Source: Turritopsis dohrnii (lineage: Eukaryota; Cnidaria; Hydrozoa; Anthoathecata; Oceaniidae). From it: a DNA stretch of 64,000 nucleotides. The notes below the pieces were generated by a model. The model did no database searches and had not been told where the DNA came from. It saw nothing but the letters and a program-made list of their open reading frames with translations. The DNA is taken from contig BQMF02000203.1 in NCBI GenBank assembly GCA_027922465.2, forward strand, positions 434,001 through 498,000, written 5' to 3'. How positions within the stretch are numbered: the stretch's first letter is position 1; the number at the start of each line of letters is the position of its first letter. Both the position numbers and the translations under genes were made by a program. This document shows positions 1 through 11,700 of the stretch, in pieces.

Positions 1-440
1 CATTAAATAAACATTACTCCTATTAAAAACACGGTGGAGAACTTTAGCTGCACCTACTTTGAAACACAGTTAAAATAAACTTAAGCTTTGTTTTTGGTAA
101 CGTCTTGTGCTTCGAAGTTCGAAGCTCTCTTCTTGCAGTTACAAAGATTCATCGAAATTCATCGAAATTAAACTTTTTAAAAGCATTTTACATTTTTTTT
201 ATGTTTTGTTCGTGAGTATTTTGTTTGCTTGTCTACAAAAATGTCTTGGATTAAAGTTTGAAACGGTTTTACTTTGTTTCTTATATTTTTTATAAGGCGT
301 TAGTTTTCTTTTCCTTTTCGGTTTTACATAGCTTTCTTTTTATAAAAAAACTCTGATATAAAAAAACATAGTTTCACGCATTGGGCATATTTCTTTTGTT
401 TGAATGCAAATTGCCATTAATTTAAGCCTAGGAGATAAAA

Positions 441-951
441 GCCGGTTTTCCACTAGGCGTTTCAGAACGCGCTGAGCGAGGCGGCTATTGTTTTTAAGAC
501 AATGGCCGCTAATTAATCCGCTACGCGCGTTTTTATTCAATTTCCACTTGCAAATATCAGTTGAAAAAGAGTGTCTAAAAGTATAAACAGAAAAATTAAA
601 GAATACTATCATTATTATTATCAATTCATTTCAAGTTGGTTATTAGTATAAAAGCAACTAATAAAATAAAAATAAAGAAATGAAAAAAATTAAAAAAATT
701 TAGTTTGATTGATAGTGAACTTTTTCTTTTTTTATTTCCCGATATTTTAGAATGAAACCATGCCTTTGAGAAAGTTTGTTTACATCACATGTTGCATTTT
801 GATTGGTTCACGCCTTTAGAACGCGCGTTGAAGTCGGATTGAAGTCGACTTTTAAAAACGCGCTGAGCGGACCGGTTTCAGCGGATTTCATACTGAAAAA
901 ACAAAAGCCGCCTCGCTCAGCGCGTTCTAAACCGCCTAGTGGAAAACCGGC
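441..951. mobile_element. MITE-like element with ~44 bp terminal inverted repeats
   Basis: The left end (441 on) begins GCCGGTTTTCCACTAGGCG and continues through an AACGCGCTGAGCGAGGCGGC block. The exact reverse complement of this arrangement ends at 951. The interior has no long open frame, and other partial copies of the GCTGAGCG block lie inside it (about 866-880). This is the structure of a non-autonomous DNA transposon. Flanks are A/T rich (TAAA-like on both sides), so the target duplication is not certain. Confidence 0.75.
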
Positions 952-1157
952 TAAACAGAGGTCGACAAAGCTTCATGCGGCTTTCAGACAAATTAATTTA
1001 GAATCTATTTCGTTTTGACATTGCGAGTTGAAATGCTGCTACCGTTTTGTGTCATATGGCTCTTGTCTACATAATAATATTAATAATGTTTTAATAATGT
1101 ATATTTAAAATTTTGGACGAATAGCCATGTAATGTGGAAATGCCAAATATACTTCAT

Positions 1158-1210
1158 TAAAAAAAAACAAAAAAAAACAAAACAACAACAACAACAACAA
1201 CAACAAAAAA
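1158..1210. repeat. (CAA)n / A-rich microsatellite
   Basis: An A-rich run followed by about eight CAA units. A similar (CAA)n tract lies near 8525-8547. Confidence 0.85.
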
Positions 1211-1363
1211 CATCCCGTCACGGTACTTAACATACAAGAGTTAAGGATGATGCTTTTTGTTTACATATTGGTCTTGATAAGACAGATTTTGACAATATCT
1301 ATATCTGAGTATATTTAGAGCAGACTGTTTGTTTACATTGCGTGTCTGCTTAAATCATAATAG

Positions 1364-1594
1364 ACCTTTCCCGAATTTCTGTTTAAACACCGTGTTTTCA
1401 CGTAGCATCTAAGTTTCGCCTCTTTTTCAAACTCTTAATTACTTCTAATTATTCCACTGGGGAACTGAAAGAACGAGTAACTATTACTTACTGAAAACAT
1501 TATGCAATTAGAAAAACAATAAAATATATAGAAACGAGGCTAAACTTGATAACTAAGCATTAACTCGGCATTTAAACAGAAATTCGGGAAAGGT
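1364..1594. mobile_element. MITE with CCTTTCCCGAATTTCTG termini
   Basis: The sequence after 1364 (CCTTTCCCGAATTTCTG then TTTAAA) is repeated in inverted orientation up to 1594. There is no coding content. A diverged relative lies near 49708-49907 and a half copy near 6195-6268, showing a dispersed family. Confidence 0.7.
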
Positions 1595-1780
1595 GTATTG
1601 AACCCTTCTATGATGCAATACAATAGCAATACAATATGTGATACCAAAAAGAAATAATAATCTCAAAGAATATGATGCAACCAGTGACCTGCAAGTGTGT
1701 AAACAAATGCGAGTCATCTATTGCAGAGATAATCGAATAAAAAGAACAGTTATTGTTGAAGTAACATGACACTTCGCAGT

Positions 1781-1893
1781 CGACAAAATCGTTAAAAAGC
1801 TACTGCGATGAATTTTTATTGAAATAGTGTGTAGATTTGTATTGAAATGTACTCCTTCGCAGTGATTTTCAACAGCTTTTCCCACCGAGTTCG
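1781..1893. repeat. Diverged copy of the CCCACTGGG miniature element
   Basis: In reverse orientation this shares the interior of the elements at 6285-6461 and 50243-50363: a GATGAA...TTTTATTGAAATAGTGTG block, an ACTCCTTCGCAGTGATTTT block, then TTTTCCCACCGAG in place of the inverted terminus. Confidence 0.6.
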
Positions 1894-2309
1894 TCGAAAT
1901 GCCGAAACTTACGAAGATCTGCGTGTTCATAGTCAAAAGGAAATACATGGAACCAATTTTAAGAAAGTCACTAAGTGTCTGTTGAGATTCATACACCATG
2001 GTGCAGTAATTAGACCACTGTAAAGCACAAAAGGTGATGATATTTTAGGGGCTGATTACATGATCACTTTTTGTCCCGGGTGTCGGGATATCTCGGGTGC
2101 CGGGCTAACAAATTCTCTTATTTTTATAAGTGCAATTACATGTATACTTTTCGCCTCAGCCTCCGGGATATCTCGGTTTGGCAAACCGAGATATCTCGGG
2201 TGTCGAGCCAAAAAGGATACATGTAATATCAAATAACCGAGCCAGCCCGGTATCCGGGATGAGATTTGATTTCAACACATGCGCAGTGTAGTATAGTTTC
2301 ATTGTAAAC

Positions 2310-2480
2310 ATGGCGTCTTCAGAAGAAAACACGAGTCAATCCAACAAAACTACAAAGTTTAAGTTTAGATGGACCAACGACATGGTCTCAGCATTACTCA
2401 AAGGCATACTGCAATACAAGAGCGAAATGGAATTTAAAAGGCTTGATTTTAATGTGGATAAACAAAAACAATATGAGGAG
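2310..2480 (+). pseudogene. Myb/SANT-like protein of the Harbinger element, N-terminal exon only
   Basis: The ATG at 2310 opens a short reading frame: MASSEENTSQ, then FKFRWTNDMVSALLKGI, which resembles the Myb/SANT-like DNA-binding domain that partners Harbinger transposases. The frame reaches YEE at 2480, where GAG|GTGAGA looks like a splice donor. No downstream exon follows, because the sequence runs straight into the 3' end of the oppositely oriented transposase. It is probably a broken gene. Function from family knowledge: nuclear import and DNA binding of the transposase complex. Confidence 0.6.
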
Positions 2481-2489
2481 GTGAGAGTG

Positions 2490-3572
2490 ATCTCCATCTA
2501 GCCTTCAATCTTCCAAATGCACACTCTATGGGGTTTCTTGCTGACCTTAGTAAACCATTATAAATAACTTGAGCATTGGATTTGCAAGAATCAAATTCTT
2601 TCATGCAGTGGGGAGTCAAAGGGTAGGCAGGATCACCAATTAAATAATTTGGAATCTTAGGTAAGCCAGGAAGCAAAGTACAAAACGTTGTTGGAAGGTA
2701 TCCATTTCGTAATTAGTCACTAATAGATGAATTAGCAAACACTTTTGCATCATGCGCAGAACCGGGCCATCTACAATCAACGTCCATAAACATTCCCCTG
2801 TAGTCACATATGGCCTGTACATTTACACTGAAATATTGTTTGTAACTAAAGTAGTCGCCCGAATCTTTAGAAGGTGTTTTTATCTTGATGTGAGTTCCAT
2901 CAATACACCCAAATGCCTGAATCATTCCAAATTTTAATTTAAATTCGCTTACTTTTTCACGCATTTCGTTTTCAGATGTAGGAAGTTTGATTAATTTTTT
3001 GATACATGATTAACAAGGGCTGTGCACACTTGAATAACAATTTTAGTAACAGTGGACTGATGAACTCCGAATGTGTTGGCTGTCATCCATAATGAACCCG
3101 TATCTTTTAAGCAGTATAAACTTATAGCAACTTTCTTTTCAAGGCTGAGGATACGATGATTAGGAGAATTATGGTCAGGTGAAATGTAAGGTCTTAAATG
3201 TTCACACAGAAGATGAAAAGAATCTTCGTCCATTCTAAAGTTCTTGTACCACAAGGATTTTGGTGAAATACCAGTGATTAAATTTCTCCACCAAGTATCA
3301 TCTCTACCATTGAAAACCCACACAAACCTTCTTTTGCGATTCAACCTGATTTTTAAAGCTTTTCGTTTCTTTATAAACAACGAACGTTTTCTTGAATAAT
3401 AAAGAGCAAAAATGTCATTTATATGCTTTTGATAAAGTCCCATACAGAAAATTAAACCATTAAGTTGAAAACACAACATTCCAATTAAGAGAATATACTT
3501 TTTGAGAAGAAACGCATCGTCGCCGCTATCTCGATTTTTTGTTTTTCCCACGCTATCCATTTCGCGCAACAC
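2490..3572 (-). pseudogene. HARBI1-like DDE nuclease of the Harbinger element, broken
   Basis: Three reading-frame blocks read leftwards. The first (3572-2991) contains a helix-turn-helix-like part with CLKDTGSLWMTANTFGVHQS, typical of Harbinger transposases. The second (2964-2713) contains FGCIDGTHIKI, with the first catalytic Asp, and RWPGSAHDAKVF, with the second. The third (about 2695-2490) contains YLIGDPAYPL and ECAFGRLKARW, covering the C-terminal catalytic region. The frame changes between blocks two and three, just after a stop near 2713, which is most simply a frameshift. The usual C-terminal tail after LKARW is absent. The gene is therefore probably dead. Confidence 0.8.
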
Positions 3573-3699
3573 GTGTATAATTTTTTCATGTAATACAGGG
3601 CTGGAAAATATTGGCGATACTTTTCAGCCTGGTACCCGGGACAAAAGGTGATCATGTAATCAGCCCCTTAGAAGTCTTTTATAGCTCGTTTCCTCTGAT

Positions 3700-4116
3700 C
3701 ATATGTTAATCAATGACCAATCCATTTTAACTTGTAAACTTGACACACTCTCCCATCGCAGATCTGTGGCTTCTGTTTGCCTCTATTATAAATACTTCTA
3801 CGGAAAATGTTCAACTGAGCTCTCTTCTCTCATCCCTGCATCAAAAACATTCAAGCGAAACACAAGATATTCATCTAATTGCCAAGATCACACTGTCAAA
3901 GTCAACTAAAACTTTTTACCAACAAAGTTTCATTCCTCGCTCCTCCACTCTCTGGAATTCTTTACCACAGTCTGTTTTTCCTTCTCATTATAATCTTCAA
4001 CACTTTAAATGCAATGTTCATCGTCACCTTTCTTCCTTGTACCTCAATACACATTAGTGGTTTTAAACCTTGTATTGAGCGATTAATTAAAAAAAAACAA
4101 ACAAACAAAAAATTTT
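3700..4116 (+). mobile_element. 5'-truncated non-LTR retrotransposon (LINE), 3' end
   Basis: Two overlapping frames give the C-terminal signature of LINE reverse transcriptases of the jockey/CR1/L2/Rex type: LDTLSHRR, then LYYKYFYGKCSTEL, then QQSFIPRSSTLWNSLP, followed by a HFK...HRHL ending. A frameshift near 3890-3905 splits them. The copy ends in an A-rich tail with AAAC repeats at about 4088-4116. Only the last ~120 codons and the short 3' UTR are present, as expected from 5' truncation on insertion. Confidence 0.8.
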
Positions 4117-4225
4117 AATTTTAATTTCCTGACACGTGATCAAAGTGAGTGCACAAGAACTGGTTTAATAAGAAAAGAGATTCAAAATCCATTTGCAGTG
4201 ATTTATGATGTATGTAGAAACTTAC

Positions 4226-7200
4226 GTAGATCTGTGGACCGAACGCAGCAGCCAGTAATCCTTTCTGACTAACTGCTAGACTTTGTGCCGGCTTCCCTTT
4301 TAAACGGTATTTGTACACAGGTTTGTAGGTGCGAATATCCCAGACTTTCAAAAAACCGTCCAGTCCAGACGTAGCCATGTATCTGAAGCGAAAAAAAAAA
4401 AGAAAAGAAAAGTCAAACCGTATTCCCCTATCATCATGGTTCATCATCAACTGTGTCAACTCACACTCCTTGCTTTTCGACTGCCATTGACAACACCGGA
4501 CCCCTATGACACAACATCTTCACCAATGGTTCGTTCACAGTTGGACTCCACATCGTCACTGTACCTAGTCGCAAAGAGAAAAAGAAAATTGAGAAAACAG
4601 AAAAAAAAGGCGGAGAAGTAAAATGTCTCGTTTGTAGCAAGTCTACCATTGTAATGGCCGAGGTTAATAACTGCGTTGTGATGGTTTTGTGTCATGCAAT
4701 CACACCGACCAAGTTTCGTACGTAATTCCGATACTGCCTTCCCAGTTGATGTGTCCTGATATTTCAAGAAACCACAATTACCCTGCATAGAGAAAAAGGC
4801 ATATCTCAATACATTAGCGCTATTTGTAGATGTTTTGGGACAGCGTGGTGGAGCTTTTAATCTTTTGTTGCGCAACGCATTTCTTTTTCACTGCACCTTC
4901 CATCTCTCACTTGTTAGAACGTATTTACAAGTAAAGAAATTTCTTCTTAGCTGAAAGGTTTATTTCTGTTTATTATGGAGGAACAAGACAACAATTGGGC
5001 CATTCATTCACTTGAAAATCAGGGGAATAGAATAAGCCATCATAAGAGAGAAAAATCAATGGACACACTTCTGCTAAAATTAACAGGAGAAAGGAAGAAA
5101 GAAGACTATGAGTTTAACAAAAAACAATACCAATGGCCTTGTTAGTTTGGGTAAGTCCAAATAACAGCAGACATTTCCTTTTCCGAAACGTGACAAAACG
5201 GTATTTAAACGAAAAATCGGGAAATGTCTGTTACAATGTAGCCCTACCAAAACAAACATGGCTACTGGTTGTTATTTACGAAACATTGCTTACTATAGAA
5301 GCTAACAAAAAGTGATAAGGCAGAAATTCTAATCTGTTCACTTCCCGGTGTTGTTTCAAGCAATGGATTTCCGTTCCTTGATTGTCATAGATGTAGACAT
5401 ATTTTTTCTGAGCAGCAGCAAAGAATGTCTCCTGGTGTAACCATCTACAGAAAAGGAAATGTGATGAAGAACTGAAGAACTGATGGAAACAAAGCATTTA
5501 TGTGTTCATTTCACTTTTTCTCTTTATTTATTTCAATGTTGAAGGAAGCCGAGCGTCCAGTTCAGATACAGAAGATGCTCGTCCTTTAGAACTTGTAGGG
5601 GTCCAGAGATTTTGTTCGGAATAGCGAAAAATTCGAAAGAGGTCTACTGCAAAAGCTTAATGTTATTCAATTAACTGATTTTATGATTGATATTGTATTT
5701 ACACAGATATTCCTACCTCTCAAAAACTGAGACCACTACTTCCTCGAGCATAATAGTGAAACAAAATGTGTTGGCAACTCACTTGACATCACGGACTGTT
5801 TCTCGTACATGCACCTCGCATCCTAAAGTTTTCTTCTCCCAATCCATAGTGGCAAGATGGCCTTTTTGTCCACCAATAAGAAGATATCTAACATAAGCAA
5901 TTCACAAAAACAATCCCCAAACTGTACAGAATTACTTATACTTTAATAAATAAAGGTACGAATTGCCCCCAGGAAGGAACACAGATAAAAAGGGGATACT
6001 TTCAAAGCTTGTACAAATGATTGTAGCAATCATCATTCCTGTAAAAAAGTTACTATTGAAACAGAAACCATGTCTCAACTAAGATAGTACACCTAGTCTC
6101 GCTTGCATTGTGAAATTGCTCTTAATTATTTTTGAGGAACTTTAAACCACCCGATAATCAGCCAGTAATGAAATTACTCAATCATTCAAACAATAAAATG
6201 TATACGAGGTTAGATAAACTAACTAGGTCAAACGCGAGGTTTAAACAAAAGTATGGGAAAAGGTGCATAATTCTCAACCATTACCCAGTGGGCAAATTTG
6301 TTGGAAAATCCATGTGAAGGAGTGCATTTCTATATAACTATATACACTATTTCAATAAAAATCCATGTGAAGGAGTGCATTTCTATATAAATATATATAT
6401 ACACTATTTCAATAAAAATGCTCTTCATCCTAATGATTTTTTGACGATTTTTCCCACTGGGTAAATATCTATGTTCACATATTGTTGTTGTTGGGTTTTA
6501 AGACAAAATAAAACAAACTCTCATTCTTTCAGCCTGACGAGACAAAATGTCTAGTGAAGATTGTTAGCAGTTAGGAGCAAGAAAGTTCATGCTTACTTTC
6601 CATTTCTTGTGTAGTTGATTTTGTAGGGACCAAACTTGTCCAGGTTCAAATCAAAGTACTACAGACACACAAAGAGGATGAAAAGCATTATTAAACAGCC
6701 AAAGCTATACAAATCAAAGTACTACAGACACACAAAGAGGATGAAAAGTATTATTAAACAGCCAAAGCTATACAAGTCAAAGTACTACAGACACACAAAG
6801 AGGATGAAAAGTATTATTAAACAGCCAAAGCTAATACATAATACATACTCTTCGCAAGCAGGGAAAATAATAATAGAGAATGCCAACACTTTGACAACAA
6901 ACAAACAAACAATCATACTTTTTTGGCACTGGATATGTCAAGTGAAGCAGCAATTTCTGCTTGTTTGAATCTATGTGTACGTTCCATTTCTTCTGCTTCC
7001 AAAAACCTATAGTGGAAATAATTATATAAAAAAATCAGACTCATGATCTGTTAAATTGTGGGATGTAAGCAATTCCAAAAATCATACCCAGATTCTTCTG
7101 TCATTAAAAGTTCTGATCGTACTGCCTGATGGACAGCTTGCTTGTATTTGCTTTCGTGCATTTTTAACTTGGATCTCAATTTTCTGTCCTTGACATTCTA

Positions 7201-7412
7201 TTAAAAACAGGTGAAAATGACATGGAGACAGCAGGCAGCTCAAATGTGCATAAAATTGAACAAAAATTTACCGGCATACTTACTTTTGTTTTTACTCGAC
7301 TACCTCGTGTGTACTTTAATAACTTGCTGGGATCAATAACATATTCTTCTGTTTTGTTTTGATCCTTCTTAGATTTTTTCTTTCCACTAATGGTTTCCTT
7401 CTTGCCGTCCAT
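4226..7412 (-). CDS. WDR46: WDR46 (BING4/Utp7) WD-repeat protein, C-terminus missing from window
   Basis: Nine exons read leftwards: 7412-7284, 7197-7088, 7006-6919, 6658-6597, 5887-5783, 5444-5294, 4782-4647, 4564-4465 and 4382-4226, all with GT/AG borders and matching phases. The product starts [10 protein letters not shown] with a lysine-rich N-terminus. It then shows family blocks: [37 protein letters not shown], and WD-repeat segments such as [55 protein letters not shown] and [12 protein letters not shown]. This matches WDR46/yeast Utp7, a nucleolar factor of the small-subunit processome. The BING4-type C-terminal domain (about 200 residues after FGPQIY) is not seen and should lie left of the window. 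The start is the only ATG ahead of the lysine-rich block. Identity is near certain; completeness is not. Confidence 0.93.
6285..6461. mobile_element. CCCAGTGGG-type MITE with internal duplication (WDR46 intron)
   Basis: The ends are CCCAGTGGGCAAAT and the inverted TTTTTCCCACTGGG. Inside, a ~53 bp segment starting AAAATCCATGTGAAGGAGTG occurs twice in tandem (6305 and 6358). The copy at 50243-50363 has the same termini and interior but only one such segment. It sits in an intron of WDR46, between exons 4 and 5. Confidence 0.8.
6648..6837. repeat. 63 bp tandem repeat, three copies, spanning a WDR46 splice acceptor
   Basis: Units start at 6648, 6711 and 6774 and are nearly identical. Read on the minus strand, each unit carries CTGTAG followed by TACTTTGA, that is, the 3' splice site and the first bases of WDR46 exon 4. 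Only the copy nearest the exon body (acceptor at 6659-6660) continues into coding sequence. Use of an upstream copy would run into the in-frame TAG of the next copy. Confidence 0.9.
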
Positions 7413-8739
7413 AATCTTTTATGAACAACTTTTTGAGCCTTTAATGTGCATGAAAAGTACAAACAGGTCACATTTAAGGAAGGGTTGCAGGGAAAAGGAC
7501 TGGGATGCAAGTTGTTTTTCTTGGGAGTGGAGTGGGTGATCATTACAAAACAGGTAATATTTATGGGAGAAGTGGAACACAAGTTGTTTTTCTTGAATGC
7601 AGAATGGATGACAATCAGTGCTTGTGAAGGGTTCTTAAAGCCTTGTGAAGACCTGGCGATTACGGCAATTAAAAATTAAATTAATCGTCGCAGTCGTCAA
7701 TCGCCAGGTGTGAACACTCTCAAGTATTTCATTAGTTATTAGTAAGCAATCTGTAACTTTTGATAAACACCAGGTGTTTACAACGATTTTTATTATTACA
7801 AAAGTGTTCACATTAGATGATTATGGTGATTATGATGATTGCACTGAACTTTAATCGTTGTAATCCTCGTAATCACCAGGTCTGAGCCAGGCTTAACTAG
7901 TAATTGTCGAGGGAAACAGGAAAAACAATGAGTATGTAAAGCATAGATGAAGCACATCATATGAAACAGGTACTTTACGTGAAGGGAAAAAATGAACATT
8001 TCCAGGAATGTTGACATTATTCATAATGCTACTATTATACACGATTGAGGAAGAGAATACAAAAAAAGACAAATTCAAACTTGTGTAATAAAAGCCGTTA
8101 TTTCTTAGATAATTTCCAAGAACATAGTTATTACTCCAGGAAATACAAACAAATAAGTAATAAGTTGAGCAGTGGGAAAAACCAAGAAGTAATAGCTTGA
8201 ATGAGGGATGCATGAAAGTAAGTACTATCTTAAAAATATTGTCTGCAGTTTTTTGAAACATTTCTGTATGAACTCTAAAAGGCTTAAGTTTATTATTTTC
8301 GTATAAGTAATGTTAAATTCATTTTGTAAATGACATAAATAAATGAACAAATAATTTATTAAAATAAATACATTTTATAATAAATTCATCTCTAAATTCA
8401 GTTATGATACATAATAAAATTATAGTGATATGTTCTCTGCAATATGAATAAGGAATAATGGGAATTTGATGACTTCATTTTTCTAGTGGTAGCTAAAAAT
8501 AATGAAAACAAGTTTGGATAAAAAACAACAACAACAACAACAACAAAGCGAAAACAAAGAAAACAAAAAATACATATTGAGAAAGTTTATCTTCAGTAAC
8601 TATCACAGAAAAGTAACGATGAATGATGTTGTTCTGAAAGCTTGAAAATATATTATAGTAGAAACAACAAACAAAACAAAATGATGAAAACTTGTTATCC
8701 AACATATATGGCAAAATGGAGAAGGAATGGATAAATAAT
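7413..8739. other. Gap between WDR46 start and golgin-97 end
   Basis: About 1.3 kb between two genes on the same strand. It contains the inverted-repeat element at 7652-7880 and a (CAA)n tract near 8525-8547. It should hold the WDR46 promoter next to 7412 and the golgin 3' UTR near 8740, but I see no clear TATA box or defined polyadenylation signal. Open frames here (for example 7446-7679 plus) have no recognisable features. Confidence 0.6.
7652..7880. mobile_element. MITE with CCTGGCGATTACGG-like termini
   Basis: The left end CCTGGCGATTACGGCAATTA is matched by the inverted right end ...CCTCGTAATCACCAGG. A further internal copy of the terminus (CGTCAATCGCCAGGTGTGAA) lies at 7697-7715, suggesting nested or rearranged copies. 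Non-coding. Confidence 0.65.
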
Positions 8740-11700
8740 CTACAGTACCTTCCATTCAAAACAATCACGAACAATTGAAGATTCTCGAGTGGTAAATTGC
8801 AATAAATGTCCGATCACACCAACCAATTGACGAGACTTTTAAAAATAAAAAAGAAGCAAAACATTGACAATTCAGAAAAAAAACAACAAAAAAAAACCAG
8901 AAATCTATTTACCTGGTCATTAGTACTGCACATGTATTTTAGTATGACATGTTTTAAATATCTTTCTTGAGTCAAGGTACATTTTGGATAACGTTTCAGT
9001 TAAATAGTTGCTCCATACTTTCAATAAACAAGAGAAGAATCAAGACTGGTTCAATACACCACAAAATACATTTGAAATATTTTAAAGAGGGGGTTTTGAT
9101 GACTATATTTACTTGAATAAGCACCTCTATTTGAAAAGATACTTGAAGTTAACTTCTAAATAATCTCTTTTTTCACGCTCAGTTTTCAATGCTCCATATA
9201 AATCTTTCTCATCTAAGTTTTCATTTTTGTTGATTTCGTTTTTAGTTTGGATATAATTAGTCTCATTGTTTTTCTAAAAAGAAATAATTAATTCAATAAA
9301 CACACTAGCTAGTAATTCATAGTTATTCTTTCTTTCCAAAGTGACTGAAAATGGAATAATTTTCAAGGATACAGAATACATTTTAATAGCAAAATAAGCA
9401 AACATGATATGGGAGAAGAGAAATAGTCCAAGACTTACCATTTCTTTTTGACAGTGTTTCTTCAAATCTGCTATAGTTTGCTGCAGTCTGTTCACTTTTT
9501 GTGCTGATTCCTCAAGCTCAGCTTTCAAAGAACGATTCTCCACTTCGACTTCTTTATACTATAAAAAAGGTAGACAGATCACTTTCAGGATCAGCAATGG
9601 TCTAAAATATAGTCTAACATGAATACCTAAGCAACACTGATTTTGATATCGCAACATGTTATTTGAATGTGAGTAAACCGTATGTATAATGATTATATGT
9701 CCATATCCTTTTTGATTCTCAAGGTTTGGGCTAAGGCCAATGAATTTCCCCAAACCAGTAGGTGATGATTACAATTTCAAAACCTTTTTCTCATTACGCT
9801 CTTATCATGATCACAATACTATCAGTAGTAAAGTATTACATTACCCCTGATAACTAGTGGCCCTTTTGCTTCAGCTTGCACACTGCTTAGGTTGAAACAT
9901 TTATGTATTTTGCCTGCCTCCCCTGTCTCACATGGTTTCAGACATTTTATTTTCACTGGCCTTTTTGTCTTTGAGTACAGCAGTTTGTTTTGGCCTTGTA
10001 CATATTGCCTGTATTCATTTACTTAGGCATTTGTATTATTATAAATATTTATGTTTAGAAGAGAATGACCTTTATGTATGAATCACCCCAAATTTATAGG
10101 CCAAATGTAGCCATACTCAAAAGGAGTGTGACAGATTAAAGCTATGATTTAAGGTTAAATGAAGATGCTTTCAAAAGACATTACAAGAATAGGTAGCAAA
10201 GATTTGATCCAAAGAAAAAGAAATAGGTGTATAGATTCAGGCATATTTCCAACCACTTAATTGAGTTTCAAAACTCAATCCTATCAATTTGAAACTCAAA
10301 AGATTTATAAAACATTTTCAATCTCAATTTTCTACTTCTGTGTTCTGCAAAAACATGAGAAAAGTCCATTTCATCCATCATCTTTGGATCGTTGGTACAG
10401 CATTTAGCCTAATGAGATTCTCAGCCACTCTAGGAGGAGTGCCGTGGGGTCTTCTGGCTATGATTTTTAAATCAAAAGTTTTAAGTGGCAATGAAAAAAC
10501 TCGGGAAGAAAAAGAAAATTACGTAACGTAGATGAATGAAACATAAACACGCACACCTGTGTTTAGTTGACCTGTTTTATAATTCAAAAACCTACTGTCC
10601 AGTTCGAAGATCCTTCACACAAGAGTTCTGCAGAATAAGAGCAAAGTAATTATACCCAACTATATACATTGATATTTTAAAAAAAGAAACAGAGTTAGAG
10701 TGACTATAAAGCTGTTTGAAATGGTGGAAAACGCTAGAATCGCAGAGCTTCCGGAGACATTGCTCCCTGGATCCCCTGCAAACTGCTTTTAAACTCAATC
10801 TCCCAAAAAACGGTAGTAACTAAAAGTGCTTGGAAATATGCCTGGGATTGAGTTAGGGTTTTAAGATCTGGACACATAAGAGTACAGCTTCGATAAGTTC
10901 TATTTTATGACATTCATATGATTCTAAATCTTTTTTTATAAAAGATGGTCTTGAAAATCATTATGCCAGATGATCAATGATCACAAAATTAATAGTTCAA
11001 ACGAAAAATGTAACATGCCGGATACAAAAAGCAAAATACTAAAAATTTAACTAAATTTACTAAAGTTACCGCTTTCGTGCCTTGACTAATCTTCTCCAAT
11101 TCCTGGATACGAGTTGTCAGTCTTACTACAGTTTTCTGCAACTCTAAACAAATGGTAATGAAATCTTATTATTGTTTAAGAGTTTTCTGAAGAATGTTTC
11201 AATCTAAAGAGCCAAGCAATAACTGTAATAATGACTTCTTAGCAAATAAGTGAATTTCATGCTACTAAGAAAGAAATAAAATAATGTAGCTATGTCACTA
11301 TGGAAATCCATTGGAACAAGACATGAGTTTCTTAGAATCTGGTAAAGCTTTTCGTAATGTATCACATATTTCAGTGATATTAGTGTTGACCATTTAACTT
11401 AATCATTATGTTATACTCTTACATCAAAAAATGGATTTTTTATTTGCCTGTTTATCAAAATATCTCAAATCCATGATATTATACACAGAATTGGCGAAAA
11501 CAGTTTTTGCGTTACCTTTTTCAGAAGCACACAGATTTTTTGACTTATGTCTTGGTGAAATTAACTTGTTATTTTCCTGAAATTCGTGGAGCTGAAAATA
11601 AAAAATGCAGTAGGCACTAAACCTTGACATAAAAATCTATTTTTTTTAACCTTTCTAAATAATCCAATACCTGTCTTGATACGGTAACAAGTTCATCGTC

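Larger units (their letters stand above)
2049..3666. mobile_element. PIF/Harbinger DNA transposon, internally deleted
   Basis: The terminal inverted repeats begin GGGGCTGATTACATGATCAC and are flanked on both sides by TTA, the 3 bp target duplication typical of PIF/Harbinger elements. The interior carries the two genes of this superfamily in opposite orientation: a Myb/SANT-like DNA-binding protein start on the plus strand and a HARBI1-like DDE nuclease on the minus strand. Both coding parts are incomplete at the point where they meet (about 2480), so an internal deletion has probably removed the middle. Several GATATCTCGG palindromic motifs lie just inside the left terminus (2086-2200). Confidence 0.88.
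1..4225. other. Transposon-rich stretch, probably intronic to WDR46
   Basis: No host exon is recognisable here on either strand. The last visible WDR46 exon ends at 4226 with a good donor site, so the rest of that gene should lie further left and this stretch is probably intron. It contains inverted-repeat elements at 441-951 and 1364-1594, a CCCACTGGG-family copy near 1781-1890, a Harbinger element at 2049-3666 and a LINE fragment at about 3700-4116. Short open frames elsewhere in it look random. Confidence 0.6.

Noticed and set aside
6636..6968. Plus-strand 110-residue protein with [19 protein letters not shown] repeats
   Set aside because: It is the translation of the 63 bp intronic triplication on the strand opposite WDR46; there is no other support.
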